A stretch of 64,000 nt of DNA from Methylobacterium radiotolerans JCM 2831 (GTDB lineage: Bacteria; Pseudomonadota; Alphaproteobacteria; Rhizobiales; Beijerinckiaceae). The notes beneath the pieces are model-generated. The model searched no databases. It was not told the DNA's origin and was given only the letters and a program-made list of their open reading frames with translations. The stretch covers positions 62,001 through 126,000 of the forward strand of contig NC_010510.1 of assembly GCF_000019725.1 (NCBI RefSeq), in the 5' to 3' direction. Within the stretch, counting starts at the first letter, position 1, and each line of letters starts with the position of its first letter. Both the position numbers and the translations under genes were made by a program. Positions 35,096 through 44,076 of this stretch are shown here, piece after piece.

Positions 35096-35995
35096 TTGAG
35101 CGACATCGCGATCGGCGGCTTCCCCCTCGATCTCCTCGCGCTCCAGCTCGTGACCGGCATCGCGCTCGGGGCGATCTACGTGCTCGTCGGCATCGGCCTG
35201 TCGCTGATCTTCGGGCTGATGAACGTGGTCAACTTCGCCCACGGCGCCTTCTTCATGGTCGGCGCCTATGTCGGGGTCTTCCTCTACGGCTACACCGGCA
35301 GCTTCTGGCTCAGCCTCGTCGCGGCGCCGCTGGCGATGGGGCTCCTCGGGCTCGCCGTGGAGCGCGTGCTCGTGCGCCCCCTCTACGGGCGCGGCATCGA
35401 CGACCCGCTGCTCCTCACCTTCGGCCTGTCCTACGTCATGGTCGAGAGCGTGCGCATCGCCTTCGGGCTGACCGGGCTGCCCTTCGCGGCGCCGCCCGAG
35501 CTGCGCGGCGCCGTCGATCTCGGCATCGGCTACTTCCCGCTCTACCGCCTGTTCCTGATCGGCTTCGCGCTGGCGGTGGTGGGCGCCCTGTGGCTGTTCA
35601 TCGAGCGCACGCCCTTCGGCCTCGTGATCCGCGCGGGCGCCCGCGACCCGCAGATCGTGCAGGTGCTCGGCATCGAGATCGCCAAGGTCTGGCTCGCGGT
35701 CTTCGCCCTGGGCTGCGCGCTCGCCGGGCTCGCCGGCATCCTCGCCGCGCCTCTCCAGGGCGTCACGCCCGAGATGGGGATCCCGGTTCTGGCCGAAGCC
35801 TTCGTGGTGACGGTGGTCGGCGGCATGGGCTCGCTGGCCGGCGCCGTGCTCGCCGGGCTGATCGTCGGCGTGGTGGTGGCGATGACGTCGCTCGTCGCCC
35901 CCGACATGACCAAGATGGCGATCTTCGCCCTCATGGCCCTGGTGCTGCTCGTGCGCCCCCGCGGCCTCCTCGGGCGGGCCGGAGCCCTCGGATGA
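35096..35995 (+). CDS. LIV-type ABC transporter permease (LivH-like), cluster 2
   Basis: A 299-residue permease with GAIYVLVGIGLSLIFGLMN, NFAHGAFFMVGAY and the GGMGSLAGAVLAG loop. The start is TTG 35096 with GGGAGG upstream, an unusual start also used by the cluster 2 FAD subunit. It overlaps the next gene as ATGA. Confidence 0.9.
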   Translation: MSDIAIGGFPLDLLALQLVTGIALGAIYVLVGIGLSLIFGLMNVVNFAHGAFFMVGAYVGVFLYGYTGSFWLSLVAAPLAMGLLGLAVERVLVRPLYGRGIDDPLLLTFGLSYVMVESVRIAFGLTGLPFAAPPELRGAVDLGIGYFPLYRLFLIGFALAVVGALWLFIERTPFGLVIRAGARDPQIVQVLGIEIAKVWLAVFALGCALAGLAGILAAPLQGVTPEMGIPVLAEAFVVTVVGGMGSLAGAVLAGLIVGVVVAMTSLVAPDMTKMAIFALMALVLLVRPRGLLGRAGALG

Positions 35996-37020
35996 GCGCC
36001 CGCGCCCCTGCCCCCGCCGTCACGAAGGCCGGAGCCCGGCCGACGGCCCGGCCGGGCTCCGGCCGGACCGGCCGACGGCTCGCGTGGTGCGGCCGGCACC
36101 GCGTCGCCCTGACGCTCGCCTTCCTCGTCGTGTTCCCCTGGATCGCGCCCTATCAGGCGCTCGCCGTGAACATCCTGGTGCTCGGCCTCTACGCCCTCGG
36201 GTTCAACCTGCTGTTCGGCTATACCGGGCTCCTGTCCTTCGGCCACGCCGCCTTCCTGGGCGGCGGCGCCTACGGCTGCGGCATCGCCATCGTCCGGTAC
36301 GGGCTGCACCCGGTCCTGGGCCTCGCCGCCGGCACGCTGCTCGCCACCGGGATCGCCGCCGCCATGGGCGTGCTCGCGATCCGCACCCGCGGCATCTACT
36401 TCGCGATGACGACGCTGGCGCTGTCGATGTGCGTCTACTACGCCTTCTACCAGGCGGAAGCCTTCACCGGCGGCGAGAACGGCCTGCGCGGTATCAACGT
36501 GCCGGCGCTGGCCCTCCCGGGCTTCAGCCTCAATCTCCTCGACCCGGTGGTGAAGTACTACGCCGCGCTGGCGGTGGTCGGGGTCGCGGTCTGGCTGTTC
36601 TCGCGCCTCCTGTCCTCGCCGTTCGGGGCCGCCCTCGAGGCGATCCGCGAGAACGAGGGCCGGGCGCAGGCCTGCGGCTACGACGTGCGCCGCATGAAGC
36701 TCGTGGCCTTCGTGATCTCCGGGGCCCTGTGCGGTCTCGCGGGCGGTCTTCAGGCGATCCACCTCTCGATCGTACCGATCGAGACGATGCACTATTCGAC
36801 CTCCGGGCAGGCGGTGATGATGGCGCTGCTCGGCGGCATGGGGACCTTCTTCGGTCCGTTCGTGGGGGCCGCGACCTACGCGCTCCTGCAGGACGGGCTC
36901 GCCACGGTCACGAGCCACTGGCAGCTCTTCGTCGGCGCCATCTTCATCGCCTTCGTGCTGTTCCTGCCGCTCGGTATCTGGGGCGAGGTGCTGGCGCGCC
37001 TGAGGAGGGCCGGATGGTGA
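35992..37020 (+). CDS. LIV-type ABC transporter permease (LivM-like), cluster 2
   Basis: A 342-residue permease with LLFGYTGLLSFGHAAFLGGGAYG, RGIYFAMTTLALSM and the coupling loop EAIRENEGRAQACGYDVRRMK (recognised in parts). A basic, proline-rich N-terminal stretch of about 35 residues precedes the first helix. It overlaps the following ATPase gene by seven bases. Confidence 0.9.
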   Translation: MSARAPAPAVTKAGARPTARPGSGRTGRRLAWCGRHRVALTLAFLVVFPWIAPYQALAVNILVLGLYALGFNLLFGYTGLLSFGHAAFLGGGAYGCGIAIVRYGLHPVLGLAAGTLLATGIAAAMGVLAIRTRGIYFAMTTLALSMCVYYAFYQAEAFTGGENGLRGINVPALALPGFSLNLLDPVVKYYAALAVVGVAVWLFSRLLSSPFGAALEAIRENEGRAQACGYDVRRMKLVAFVISGALCGLAGGLQAIHLSIVPIETMHYSTSGQAVMMALLGGMGTFFGPFVGAATYALLQDGLATVTSHWQLFVGAIFIAFVLFLPLGIWGEVLARLRRAGW

Positions 37021-37832
37021 GCGCCGCCCCGGCCGTCGCCGCGCCCGGTGCGGCGACGGGTGCGGCGCCCAGTGCGGCGCCGCCGATCCTCGCCGCGGAG
37101 AGGCTCGGCAAACGGTTCGGGCATTTCCGTGCCCTGTCCGACGTGACCGTCGCGTTCCCGGAGGGTGGCATCACGGCGATCATCGGGCCGAACGGTGCGG
37201 GCAAGTCGACCTTCTTCAACCTGATCTCCGGCGCCGTCCCGCCGAGCGAGGGCCGCGTGCTGTTCCGCGGGCGCGACATCACCGGCGCGGCCCCGCACGC
37301 CTTCGCCCGGATGGGCATCGCCAAGTCGTTCCAGATCACCAACGTCTTCCCGCACCTCACGGTGCGCGAGAACGTGCGGGTGGCCGCCCAGGCGCGGCGC
37401 GTCCGCTTCGCGTTCTTCCGCGACCGCGCGGCCTACCCCGAGCTGACGGAGCGGGCCGAGGCGCTGCTGGGCGAGGTCGGGCTCGGCGTCCGGATGGACC
37501 GCCTCGCCCGGGAACTCGCCCACGGCGAGCAGCGGGCCCTGGAGATCGCGGTGGCGCTCGCCGCCGAGCCGCGCCTCCTCCTGCTCGACGAGCCGACCGC
37601 CGGGATGAGCCCCGAGGAGACGCGGGAGATGATGGACCTCGTGCAGCGCCTCGCCGAGACCCGGACCCTGATCCTCGTCGAGCACAAGATGAAGCTCGTC
37701 ATGGGCCTGTGCCGCCGCCTCGTCGTCCTGCATCAGGGCCAACTCCTGGCCGAGGGCAGCCCCGACGACATCCGCGCGCATCCCGAGGTGCGCCGCGTCT
37801 ACCTGGGCAACACGGCGAGCAAGACCGCATGA
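37014..37832 (+). CDS. LIV-type ABC transporter ATPase (LivG-like), cluster 2
   Basis: A 272-residue ATPase: Walker A GPNGAGKS, signature ELAHGEQRA, Walker B LLLLDEPTAGM, H-loop LVEHKMKLVM, and the LivG end YLGN. An alanine-rich leader of about 22 residues precedes the domain. The stop overlaps the LivF-like start as ATGA. Confidence 0.92.
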   Translation: MVSAAPAVAAPGAATGAAPSAAPPILAAERLGKRFGHFRALSDVTVAFPEGGITAIIGPNGAGKSTFFNLISGAVPPSEGRVLFRGRDITGAAPHAFARMGIAKSFQITNVFPHLTVRENVRVAAQARRVRFAFFRDRAAYPELTERAEALLGEVGLGVRMDRLARELAHGEQRALEIAVALAAEPRLLLLDEPTAGMSPEETREMMDLVQRLAETRTLILVEHKMKLVMGLCRRLVVLHQGQLLAEGSPDDIRAHPEVRRVYLGNTASKTA

Positions 37833-38581
37833 GCGCCGCCCCGCAGCGCGACGCCGCCCAGCCGCTCCTGGCGGTCGAGAACCTGCGGGCGTGGTACGGC
37901 CATTCCCACATTCTCCAGGGCCTCTCGCTGGAGGTGCGTCCCGGCGAGATCGTCACGCTGGTCGGCCGCAACGGCGCCGGTAAGACCACCACGCTGAAGG
38001 CGATCATGGGTCTCGTGGCGAAGCGCGCGGGCCGCGTCACCTTCGCGGGGGCCGAGATCCTCGACCGGCCGCCCCACGAGCGCTTCCACCGGGGCCTCGC
38101 CTACGTGCCGGAGGAGCGGCGCATCGTGCCGGGGCTGACCGTGGAGGAGAACCTGCGCCTCGGCATCCTGGCCGCCAGAGGCGCGCGCGCGACGCGCCGC
38201 GACGAGGCGCGGCGGATCGAGGTCATCGCCGAGACCTTCCCGCGGCTCAAGCAGCGCCTGAAGCAGGAGGCGGTCACGATGTCGGGCGGCGAGCAGCAGA
38301 TGCTCGCCATCGCCCGGGCGCTCATGGCCGAGCCCGTGATGGTGCTCCTCGACGAGCCCTCCGAGGGGATCATGCCGATCCTCGTCGAGGAGATGTTCGC
38401 GCAGTTCGTCGCGATGAAGCGGGCCGGCACCACGATCCTGCTCGTGGAGCAGAACGTCGAGCTCGCCCTCGACGTCTCCGACCGCGTCTACATCGTCGAC
38501 GGCGGCGCCGTCGTCTACCACGCCCCCGCGGCCGCTCTGCGGGACGATCCCGAGATCCAGGCGCGCTACTGCGCGGTCTGA
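37829..38581 (+). CDS. LIV-type ABC transporter ATPase (LivF-like), cluster 2
   Basis: A 250-residue ATPase: Walker A GRNGAGKT, signature MSGGEQQM, Walker B MVLLDEPSEGI, H-loop LLVEQNVELAL. It completes the second five-component importer. A CoxG-like gene follows 45 bases downstream in the same direction, behind an AGGAGGAG ribosome-binding site. Confidence 0.92.
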   Translation: MSAAPQRDAAQPLLAVENLRAWYGHSHILQGLSLEVRPGEIVTLVGRNGAGKTTTLKAIMGLVAKRAGRVTFAGAEILDRPPHERFHRGLAYVPEERRIVPGLTVEENLRLGILAARGARATRRDEARRIEVIAETFPRLKQRLKQEAVTMSGGEQQMLAIARALMAEPVMVLLDEPSEGIMPILVEEMFAQFVAMKRAGTTILLVEQNVELALDVSDRVYIVDGGAVVYHAPAAALRDDPEIQARYCAV

Positions 38582-38626
38582 GCGCCCGCGCCGGCCGAGC
38601 GGGCACTGCATCAGGAGGAGACCAGG

Positions 38627-39103
38627 ATGGACATCGCTGGCGCGTATCGGATCCCGGTCGCGCGGGAGGCCGTCTGGGCAGCGCTGAACGATCCGGACGT
38701 GCTCGCCCGCTGCATCCCGGGCTGCAAGGAGCTGGTGCAGGTCTCCCCGGAGGAGATGACCGCCAGGGTCGCCCTGAAGATCGGGCCGGTCTCGGCGACC
38801 TTCACGGGCACGGTCCGCCTGGAGGACTTGCGTCCCCCCGAGGGCTACAGCCTCGTCGGCCAGGGCAACGGCGGCATGGCGGGCTTCGCCAAGGGCCGCG
38901 CCGCGGTCAGCCTCGCGGCCGAGGGCGGCGAGACGCTCCTGAGCTACACCGCCAAGGCCGAGGTCGGCGGCAAGATCGCGACGCTGGGCGGCCGGCTCAT
39001 GCAGGCGACCGCGCGCAAGCTCGCCGACGAGTTCTTCGGCAAGTTCGCCGCCGAACTCGGGGCGGCCGGCGACCCGGCCGCATTGAGGGCGGCCGAGGCC
39101 TAG
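38627..39103 (+). CDS. CoxG-like SRPBCC-family protein
   Basis: A 158-residue protein of the CoxG group, with PVAREAVWAALNDPDVLARCIPGC at the start (seen in parts) and KIGPVSATFTGTV in the centre. In Oligotropha CoxG anchors CO dehydrogenase maturation at the membrane. Here it presumably serves the cluster 2 hydroxylase, although nine kilobases of transporter genes lie between. The C-terminal membrane-binding helix seen in some CoxG proteins is not evident. In cluster 1 the same domain is fused to the Fe-S subunit. Confidence 0.85.
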   Translation: MDIAGAYRIPVAREAVWAALNDPDVLARCIPGCKELVQVSPEEMTARVALKIGPVSATFTGTVRLEDLRPPEGYSLVGQGNGGMAGFAKGRAAVSLAAEGGETLLSYTAKAEVGGKIATLGGRLMQATARKLADEFFGKFAAELGAAGDPAALRAAEA

Positions 39104-39171
39104 GCCGGCCGCCGCGCCTCAACCGCGGCGGCTGGGGCGGTCGCGCGCGGGGCCGGCTCGCCGAAGTCCGG

Positions 39172-40323
39172 TCATCGCTGCGTTCCGATCTGTAGCACAT
39201 TGAACCCGCGCTGCCTGTACGTCTCAATGAACGCTGCGAACGGGGGCTTCGCGCCCTGTGCCTGAGCGACGCGAAGGACGGCGGCACAGCCGCGCCGCGG
39301 GCTCTCGACCGTGCGGCCGTCGAGCGAGGCCGCGGGCGCCATGCCGGCTTGCCACCGCGCCTTCAGCGCCGCGACGGCCCTGCCGGCCGTCCGGCAATCG
39401 GGATAGGCAAGGGATACGAGGAGCGCCGGGCCCGCCTTGCCCTGGTAGTCGGCCACGAGACCGCCGGCATAGGCCGGGACGCCGTCCGGATCTTGTTCGC
39501 GCCGGTCGTCGATCGCCTTCGCCTTGGCGGCCATCTCGGTCGGGGCCGACAGGACGGCGGCAGGATCGCCGGGGGGCGTGCCCATCAGCGGCGTGACGAC
39601 GGCCGCTTGGACGATCGCGCCCGGGTCGCGGTCATCCGCGGTGGCCATGCCCGCCAGCGCCGTGGCGACCGCCCCGTGATCCGCCGCGCTCCGTCCGACC
39701 CCGGTGAGGTTCTCCAGATCCGCGGCCGCGGACGCCTGGGCGACGACCCGATCGATCGCCAGCACCGCGCTGGTCTCGCCCATGGGTCCGGACCAGGGAT
39801 TGGTCGGCTGCCGATTCCTCAGACTCACGGCGCGCGGCTCACCGTTGGCGAGAATGCGCGGTGCGGTCGTGACCGGTCGGAAGGTCCTGTCCTGTAGCTT
39901 GCCGATCAGGTTGTCTGCCGCCGCCTTCGTCGCCAGTCCCCAGTAGCTCACGCGCGCCGGAGGCTGGCCGAAGGCTGCGAAATAGGAAATGTCGTCGAAC
40001 GGGATGCCGGCGGTCTCGGTCCATGTCCGCGCGCCGCCATAGCTGAGCACGTTCAGCGGGCGAATGCTCTCGTGGAAGGCCATGCGCCGCAGGGCGGCAT
40101 CGCTCAACGCGCCGCCGGCCGCCTCGGACAGCGCTCGGACGTCCAGGAAGACGATCGGCATCGGATCGGACGTCGCGAGGGCGGAATCCGGTACCGTGCG
40201 GAGAGCCGCCTCCAGATTGCCGGCCGCCCGCGCCGCCGGCACGATCATCAGGGCCGAGACCGAGACGGCGACGAGGCGCGATGAAACTGTGTGCCGGAGC
40301 GTTCGGGTCAAGATGAATCCCAT
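39172..40323 (-). CDS. Secreted protein of unknown function
   Basis: A 383-residue protein with a clear Sec signal peptide (basic start, then LVAVSVSALMIVPAARAAG). I recognise no domain. The mature part has an aromatic-rich section (WTETAGIPFDDISYFAAFG; RVSYWGLATKAAADNLIGKL, each split by turns), an alanine-rich helical middle and two cysteines (Cys in YPDCRTAG and RRGCAAVL) that could form a disulfide. It could be an exported substrate-binding or surface protein. It is convergent with the CoxG-like gene and stands alone as a transcription unit. Confidence 0.65.
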   Translation of the reverse strand: MGFILTRTLRHTVSSRLVAVSVSALMIVPAARAAGNLEAALRTVPDSALATSDPMPIVFLDVRALSEAAGGALSDAALRRMAFHESIRPLNVLSYGGARTWTETAGIPFDDISYFAAFGQPPARVSYWGLATKAAADNLIGKLQDRTFRPVTTAPRILANGEPRAVSLRNRQPTNPWSGPMGETSAVLAIDRVVAQASAAADLENLTGVGRSAADHGAVATALAGMATADDRDPGAIVQAAVVTPLMGTPPGDPAAVLSAPTEMAAKAKAIDDRREQDPDGVPAYAGGLVADYQGKAGPALLVSLAYPDCRTAGRAVAALKARWQAGMAPAASLDGRTVESPRRGCAAVLRVAQAQGAKPPFAAFIETYRQRGFNVLQIGTQR

Positions 40324-40823
40324 GCCTTCGGGTCCCTCGGATGCGCCGCGCGTTCATCGGCCAAGTCGACGATCGCGACGGGCAAGAAGAGGTGTCTGCC
40401 GTGTTCGCCTGATCGTCCCTGTACAGGGTCTCTGCCGTGTCGATCTCTCGAGTCTAGCAGGGCGGCTCTCGGCCTCCACTAGGGAGGGTGACCTATTGAC
40501 CGTGCCGCCCGGATCGCGCCCATCGGATGCCCGGCTCCCTCGCGGCGAGCGACGATCGACGAAGGCGGTTCGGGGAGAGCCGTGACGGGCGTGCCCGCCG
40601 GATGGGCTCCGGGCACGCAGCCGCAACGTCGGGCTCGTCGACCGGGCGCGGCTGCACGAGGCCGGAGATCTGTCGGAGGACCGCGGTCGGATCGTCTCGG
40701 TCAGATGCGATCCCCCACCTCCGGGTGCCGGGGATCGACCGTCGTCGGGCGCGGGCGGACACGCACGACCGGACCGTGACGTGGGCCGCAGCGCCTCGTC
40801 CCGAGTCCGTGCCGGACATCATC
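40324..40823. other. Gene-free stretch of about 500 bp
   Basis: Short overlapping frames of 60-170 codons on both strands are arginine-rich and unlike known families. The first 120 bases upstream of the secreted-protein gene include a palindrome flanked by direct repeats (40395-40440). Otherwise nothing recognisable. Confidence 0.4.
40395..40440. repeat. 12-bp palindrome flanked by 10-bp direct repeats
   Basis: CCCTGTACAGGG (40417-40428) is a perfect palindrome. TCTGCCGTGT stands on either side at 40395-40404 and 40431-40440. The element is 70-120 bases upstream of the secreted-protein gene (start 40323) and may be part of its promoter. Confidence 0.4.
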
Positions 40824-42170
40824 TCACGCGAGCGATTCTCCGGTCCGATCGCGCATCGTCAGGATCGCGGCGAGCGAGATGGCCGACAGCACGGCCACGT
40901 AGAGACCCGGCCCCGTAGGCCATGCCAGGTGGTGGACGATCCAGGTCGCGGCCATCGGGGCGGTGCCCCCGACCAGCGCCATCGAGGCGTTGAAGCTGAT
41001 CGCCAGCGCCGTGCAGCGCGAGCGGTGCTGGAACATCTCGACGAACGCGGTCGGCACCACGGCGGCGTTGCCGGCGATCAGGATCGCGAACGCGACCTGG
41101 CTCAGGACGATCAGGAGCGTGTCGCCGGTGGTCAGCAGCATGAACAGCGGCCACGAAAGGATCGTCAGGCCCGCCCCGGTCAGGACCAGAACGCGCTTGC
41201 GTCCGAAGCGGTCGGACAGGGCTCCGGCGATCGGGATGCACGCGGCTTGAACCACCATGGCGAGGGTGTTGATGAGAAACGCCGTGTGTTGCGGGAGACC
41301 CGACACGGTATGCAGGAAGGTCACGAGGTAGACGAACACCACGTAGAAGCCGCAGGCCAGGCCGAGATTCATCGCGAAGGCGCGCAGCATGGCGGCGCCG
41401 TCGATCTCGACGGCCATGCGCAGCGGTGAGCGCCGGTCCGCCGGCGCCTGATCTTCGCGCAACACGGTCTCGGCGTGCGCGTCGTCGATGTGCCGGCGCA
41501 GGGCGAAGATGAAGACGCCGAGCACGATCCCGAACAGGAACGGCAGGCGCCAGCCCCACAGGTGCACGTCCTCGGGGGTGAGCAGCCCGGTGACGAGCGT
41601 CCCGGAAATGGAGCCGAGCAGGATCCCGCCGGCGGCCCCGATGCAGGCGAGGCTGCCGGTCAGCCCGCGGCGCGCGGGGGCCGCGGTCTCGGACAGGAAG
41701 ATGGCCGAGGAGGTGTACTCGCCGCCGACCGAGAGGCCCTGGCCGAGGCGCAGCAGCACGAGCAGGACCGGCGCGAGGAGCCCGGCGGACGCGTAGGTCG
41801 GCAGGCAGCCCATCAGGAAGGTCGAGACCGCCATGAGGCCCGCCGACAGCAGGAGTGCCCTCTTCCGCCCGTAGCGGTCGCCGATGTGACCGAACACGAT
41901 GCCGCCGATCGGACGCATGAAGAAGGCCGCGGCGAAGACCGCGAAGGCCGAGAGCAGCGACGTCGTGGGACTAGCGGACGGGAAGAAGTTCCGGCCGATG
42001 ACGGCGCTGAAGTACCCGTAGGTGGCGAAATCGTACCATTCGAGCGCGTTGCCGATGGCGCCGGCGACCACGGAGCGACGCCGCGCCGTGCTGGGGGTTT
42101 TCGGGCCGTCGCCGATCGCCCCGGAACTGATCGGCACAGGCGGCTCACCGTACGGAGGGGTGAAATGCAT
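40824..42170 (-). CDS. MFS transporter, metabolite:H+ symporter (MHS) family
   Basis: A 448-residue twelve-helix transporter. MHS features are GNALEWYDFATYGYFSAVIG, FFMRPIGGIVFGHIGDRYGRK, and LVLLRLGQGLSVGGEYTSSA, as in ShiA, KgtP and ProP relatives. Substrates in the family are organic acids, shikimate, dicarboxylates or betaines. No catabolic genes are directly adjacent, so the substrate is open. The annotated ATG at 42170 gives about 30 residues before helix 1. Confidence 0.9.
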   Translation of the reverse strand: MHFTPPYGEPPVPISSGAIGDGPKTPSTARRRSVVAGAIGNALEWYDFATYGYFSAVIGRNFFPSASPTTSLLSAFAVFAAAFFMRPIGGIVFGHIGDRYGRKRALLLSAGLMAVSTFLMGCLPTYASAGLLAPVLLVLLRLGQGLSVGGEYTSSAIFLSETAAPARRGLTGSLACIGAAGGILLGSISGTLVTGLLTPEDVHLWGWRLPFLFGIVLGVFIFALRRHIDDAHAETVLREDQAPADRRSPLRMAVEIDGAAMLRAFAMNLGLACGFYVVFVYLVTFLHTVSGLPQHTAFLINTLAMVVQAACIPIAGALSDRFGRKRVLVLTGAGLTILSWPLFMLLTTGDTLLIVLSQVAFAILIAGNAAVVPTAFVEMFQHRSRCTALAISFNASMALVGGTAPMAATWIVHHLAWPTGPGLYVAVLSAISLAAILTMRDRTGESLA

Positions 42171-42387
42171 GATCCGCCCGCCCTTCCGCCGAAATCAGTC
42201 TTGAAGCTAGACTGAAACGCCGATCTTGGCGAGACAATAGATAAAGAGGGATAACGCCCCGCGGACCGACAGGGAAAATGCTGGCGGCGAACAGGCGATC
42301 GGCGCCCGCGCCGCGGAAGGCCCGTTCGCCGAACCGGGCTCTGATGCGCCTATCCCGGCCAGACCGCGATCGGGACAGCCTCGGCCG

Positions 42388-42837
42388 TCACGATGGCCCG
42401 GGGCCGGCGGGCAGGTCCGCAGCGTCGGCCGCCGCCGCGAACGCGCGACGGGACCGCTCGATCTCGGCGTGGTGCGTCTCGGCCCAGATCCAGACGCCGC
42501 AGAACGCGGCTCCCAAGCTCCGGCCGAGCGGGGTCAGCGCGTAGTCCACGCGCGGCGGGATCACCGGGTGGACCGTCCGCCGGACGAGACCGTCCCGCTC
42601 CATCTGCCGGACGGTCTGCGTCAGCATCTTCTGGCTGATCCGACCGACGGCCTTGCCGAGCTGCGTGAACCGGAGGGTGCCGTGCTCCTCCAGGGCTTCG
42701 AGGATCAGCATGGTCCACTTGTCGGCCACCTGACCGATGATGTCGTTCACCAGGGCCTCGATCGCCGGATCGGCGTCCTGCGGGACCGGGCCGCGCCGCT
42801 TCGCTTCGATCGCGGGGTCAGGATTGGACCGGCGCAT
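42388..42837 (-). CDS. HxlR-family transcriptional regulator
   Basis: A 149-residue winged-helix regulator of the HxlR type: DKWTMLILEALEEHGTLRFTQL, then RISQKMLTQTVRQMERDGLV and a wing with PPRVDYALTPLG (motifs seen in parts). ATG 42837 is preferred because AAGGAG lies upstream; the longer frame to 42864 would start at a TTG inside the direct repeats. HxlR proteins sense aldehydes, quinones or redox stress. It is divergent from the SDR gene at 42940, its probable target. Confidence 0.9.
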   Translation of the reverse strand: MRRSNPDPAIEAKRRGPVPQDADPAIEALVNDIIGQVADKWTMLILEALEEHGTLRFTQLGKAVGRISQKMLTQTVRQMERDGLVRRTVHPVIPPRVDYALTPLGRSLGAAFCGVWIWAETHHAEIERSRRAFAAAADAADLPAGPGPS

Positions 42838-42849
42838 CCGACACTCTCC

Positions 42850-42881
42850 TTTCGGTAAGTACAAATCTTTTCGGTGCCTAC
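42850..42881. promoter_or_regulatory. Direct repeats TTTCGGTNNNTAC between HxlR and SDR genes
   Basis: Two copies, 42850-42862 and 42869-42881, have starts 19 bases apart and match at every fixed position. They begin 13 bases upstream of the HxlR start and end 58 bases before the SDR start. Placement between divergent genes fits an HxlR operator controlling both. Confidence 0.45.
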
Positions 42882-42939
42882 TTCAGGCTGGAGAGTGTGG
42901 GCCATACCCTCTGCGGCGGCAACAACGAGGGTCGCCACC

Positions 42940-43710
42940 ATGAAGACTTCAGGCAACACGGTTCTCATCACCGGCGGCGGATCCGGGATCGGAGCGGCGC
43001 TGGCGCAGCGCTTCCACGACCTGGGCAACACTGTCATCGTCGCCGGTCGTCGGGTCGAGGCCCTGGACCGGGTCACGGCCGGCCGGCCGGGCATGCACGC
43101 GATGCCGCTCGACATCGCGGAGGCCGGCGACATCGCGGCGTTCGCCGAGCGGATCATCGCCGAGCACCCGACCCTGAACGTGGTGATCAACAACGCCGGG
43201 ATCATGCGCCTCGAGGCGCTGGATCGGGCCCGCGACCTCTCCGATGCGGAGGCGACGATCACCACCAACCTGCTCGGCCCGATCCGCCTGACGGACGCGC
43301 TCGTCGCGCATCTGGTCACGCGCCCGGACGCGGCGCTGATCAACGTGTCGTCCGGGCTGGCCTTCGTGCCCCTGACGACGACGCCGACCTACTCGGCGAC
43401 GAAGGCGGCGATCCACAGCTACACGGTCTCGCTGCGCGAGGTTCTGAAGGGCAAGGTCGAGGTGATCGAGCTCGTGCCCCCGGCGGTGCAGACGGATCTG
43501 ACGCCCGGCCAGGCCACGCGCGCGGGCTACCTGCCGCTGGCCGACTTCATCGACGAGGTCATGGTCCTGTTCCAGCAGCAGCCCACGCCGCGCGAGATCC
43601 TGGTGCAGCGCGTCGCCTTCCAGCGCAACGCCGAGGCCGAACACCGCTTCGACGCGGCCGTCGCGACCTTGAACGAGGCCGCCCGCGCGGCCCGCGCAGC
43701 GCAGCGGTGA
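42940..43710 (+). CDS. Short-chain dehydrogenase/reductase, DltE-like
   Basis: A 256-residue SDR with the NAD(P)-binding GGGSGIGAAL, NNAGIM, the catalytic serine in INVSSGLAFVP and the YSATK motif with catalytic Tyr and Lys. The region after it (PPAVQTDLTPGQ) and the PTPREILVQRV segment are seen in DltE-like oxidoreductases often paired with HxlR regulators and tautomerases. The ATG at 42940 is where the Rossmann start MKTSGNTVLITG begins. Probably reduces a carbonyl compound; substrate unknown. Confidence 0.88.
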   Translation: MKTSGNTVLITGGGSGIGAALAQRFHDLGNTVIVAGRRVEALDRVTAGRPGMHAMPLDIAEAGDIAAFAERIIAEHPTLNVVINNAGIMRLEALDRARDLSDAEATITTNLLGPIRLTDALVAHLVTRPDAALINVSSGLAFVPLTTTPTYSATKAAIHSYTVSLREVLKGKVEVIELVPPAVQTDLTPGQATRAGYLPLADFIDEVMVLFQQQPTPREILVQRVAFQRNAEAEHRFDAAVATLNEAARAARAAQR

Positions 43711-43769
43711 GGCCCGCGCCGTCGCGCGGGCGCGGTCAGTGTTCCGTCGATTCAACCTGGAGAAGATCG

Positions 43770-44003
43770 ATGCCGTTCGCCAATTTCAAGATCCCGTAGG
43801 GCATGATGACCGGTGCGCAGAAGGCGGATCTGGTTCACCGCGCGACGGATCTGCTGGTCTCCTACTTCGGAGAGGCCGCGCGACCGCACACCATGGTCCT
43901 GGTCGATGAGGTCGTCGACGGCGGCTACGGTCGCGCGGACGCGGTGTTCGACCTCGCGGCCCTGCGACGCCTGCAGGCGCAGCAGGGGCCGGGTTCACGC
44001 TGA
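43770..44003 (+). pseudogene. 4-oxalocrotonate tautomerase-family gene with an in-frame amber codon
   Basis: Reading from ATG 43770 gives MPFANFKIP, then TAG at 43797-43799, then GMMTGAQKADLVHRATDLL and further sequence in the same frame to 44003. Joined, this is a normal tautomerase of about 77 codons, including RPHTMVLVDEV and GGYGRAD. The catalytic Pro1 lies on the nine-residue fragment before the stop, so a protein started at ATG 43803 would lack it. A ribosome-binding site (TGGAG) precedes 43770. Either the gene is freshly inactivated or the stop is read through. Tautomerases commonly accompany the HxlR/SDR pair. Confidence 0.82.
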
Positions 44004-44076
44004 CGGATCCGAGCCTCGGCGCGAGCGAGATCTTCGCGCGTCAAGACAGCCCGGGTCCGGTCGGCGGCGCCCCGGG

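Noticed and set aside
40493..40822. Small minus-strand gene of 109 codons upstream of the secreted-protein gene
   Set aside because: Composition is typical of non-coding high-GC sequence and no family resemblance was seen.
43770..44003. Pyrrolysine coding at the tautomerase TAG
   Set aside because: No pyrrolysine genes are seen and the lineage is not known to use it. A nonsense mutation, sequencing error or ordinary readthrough is simpler.
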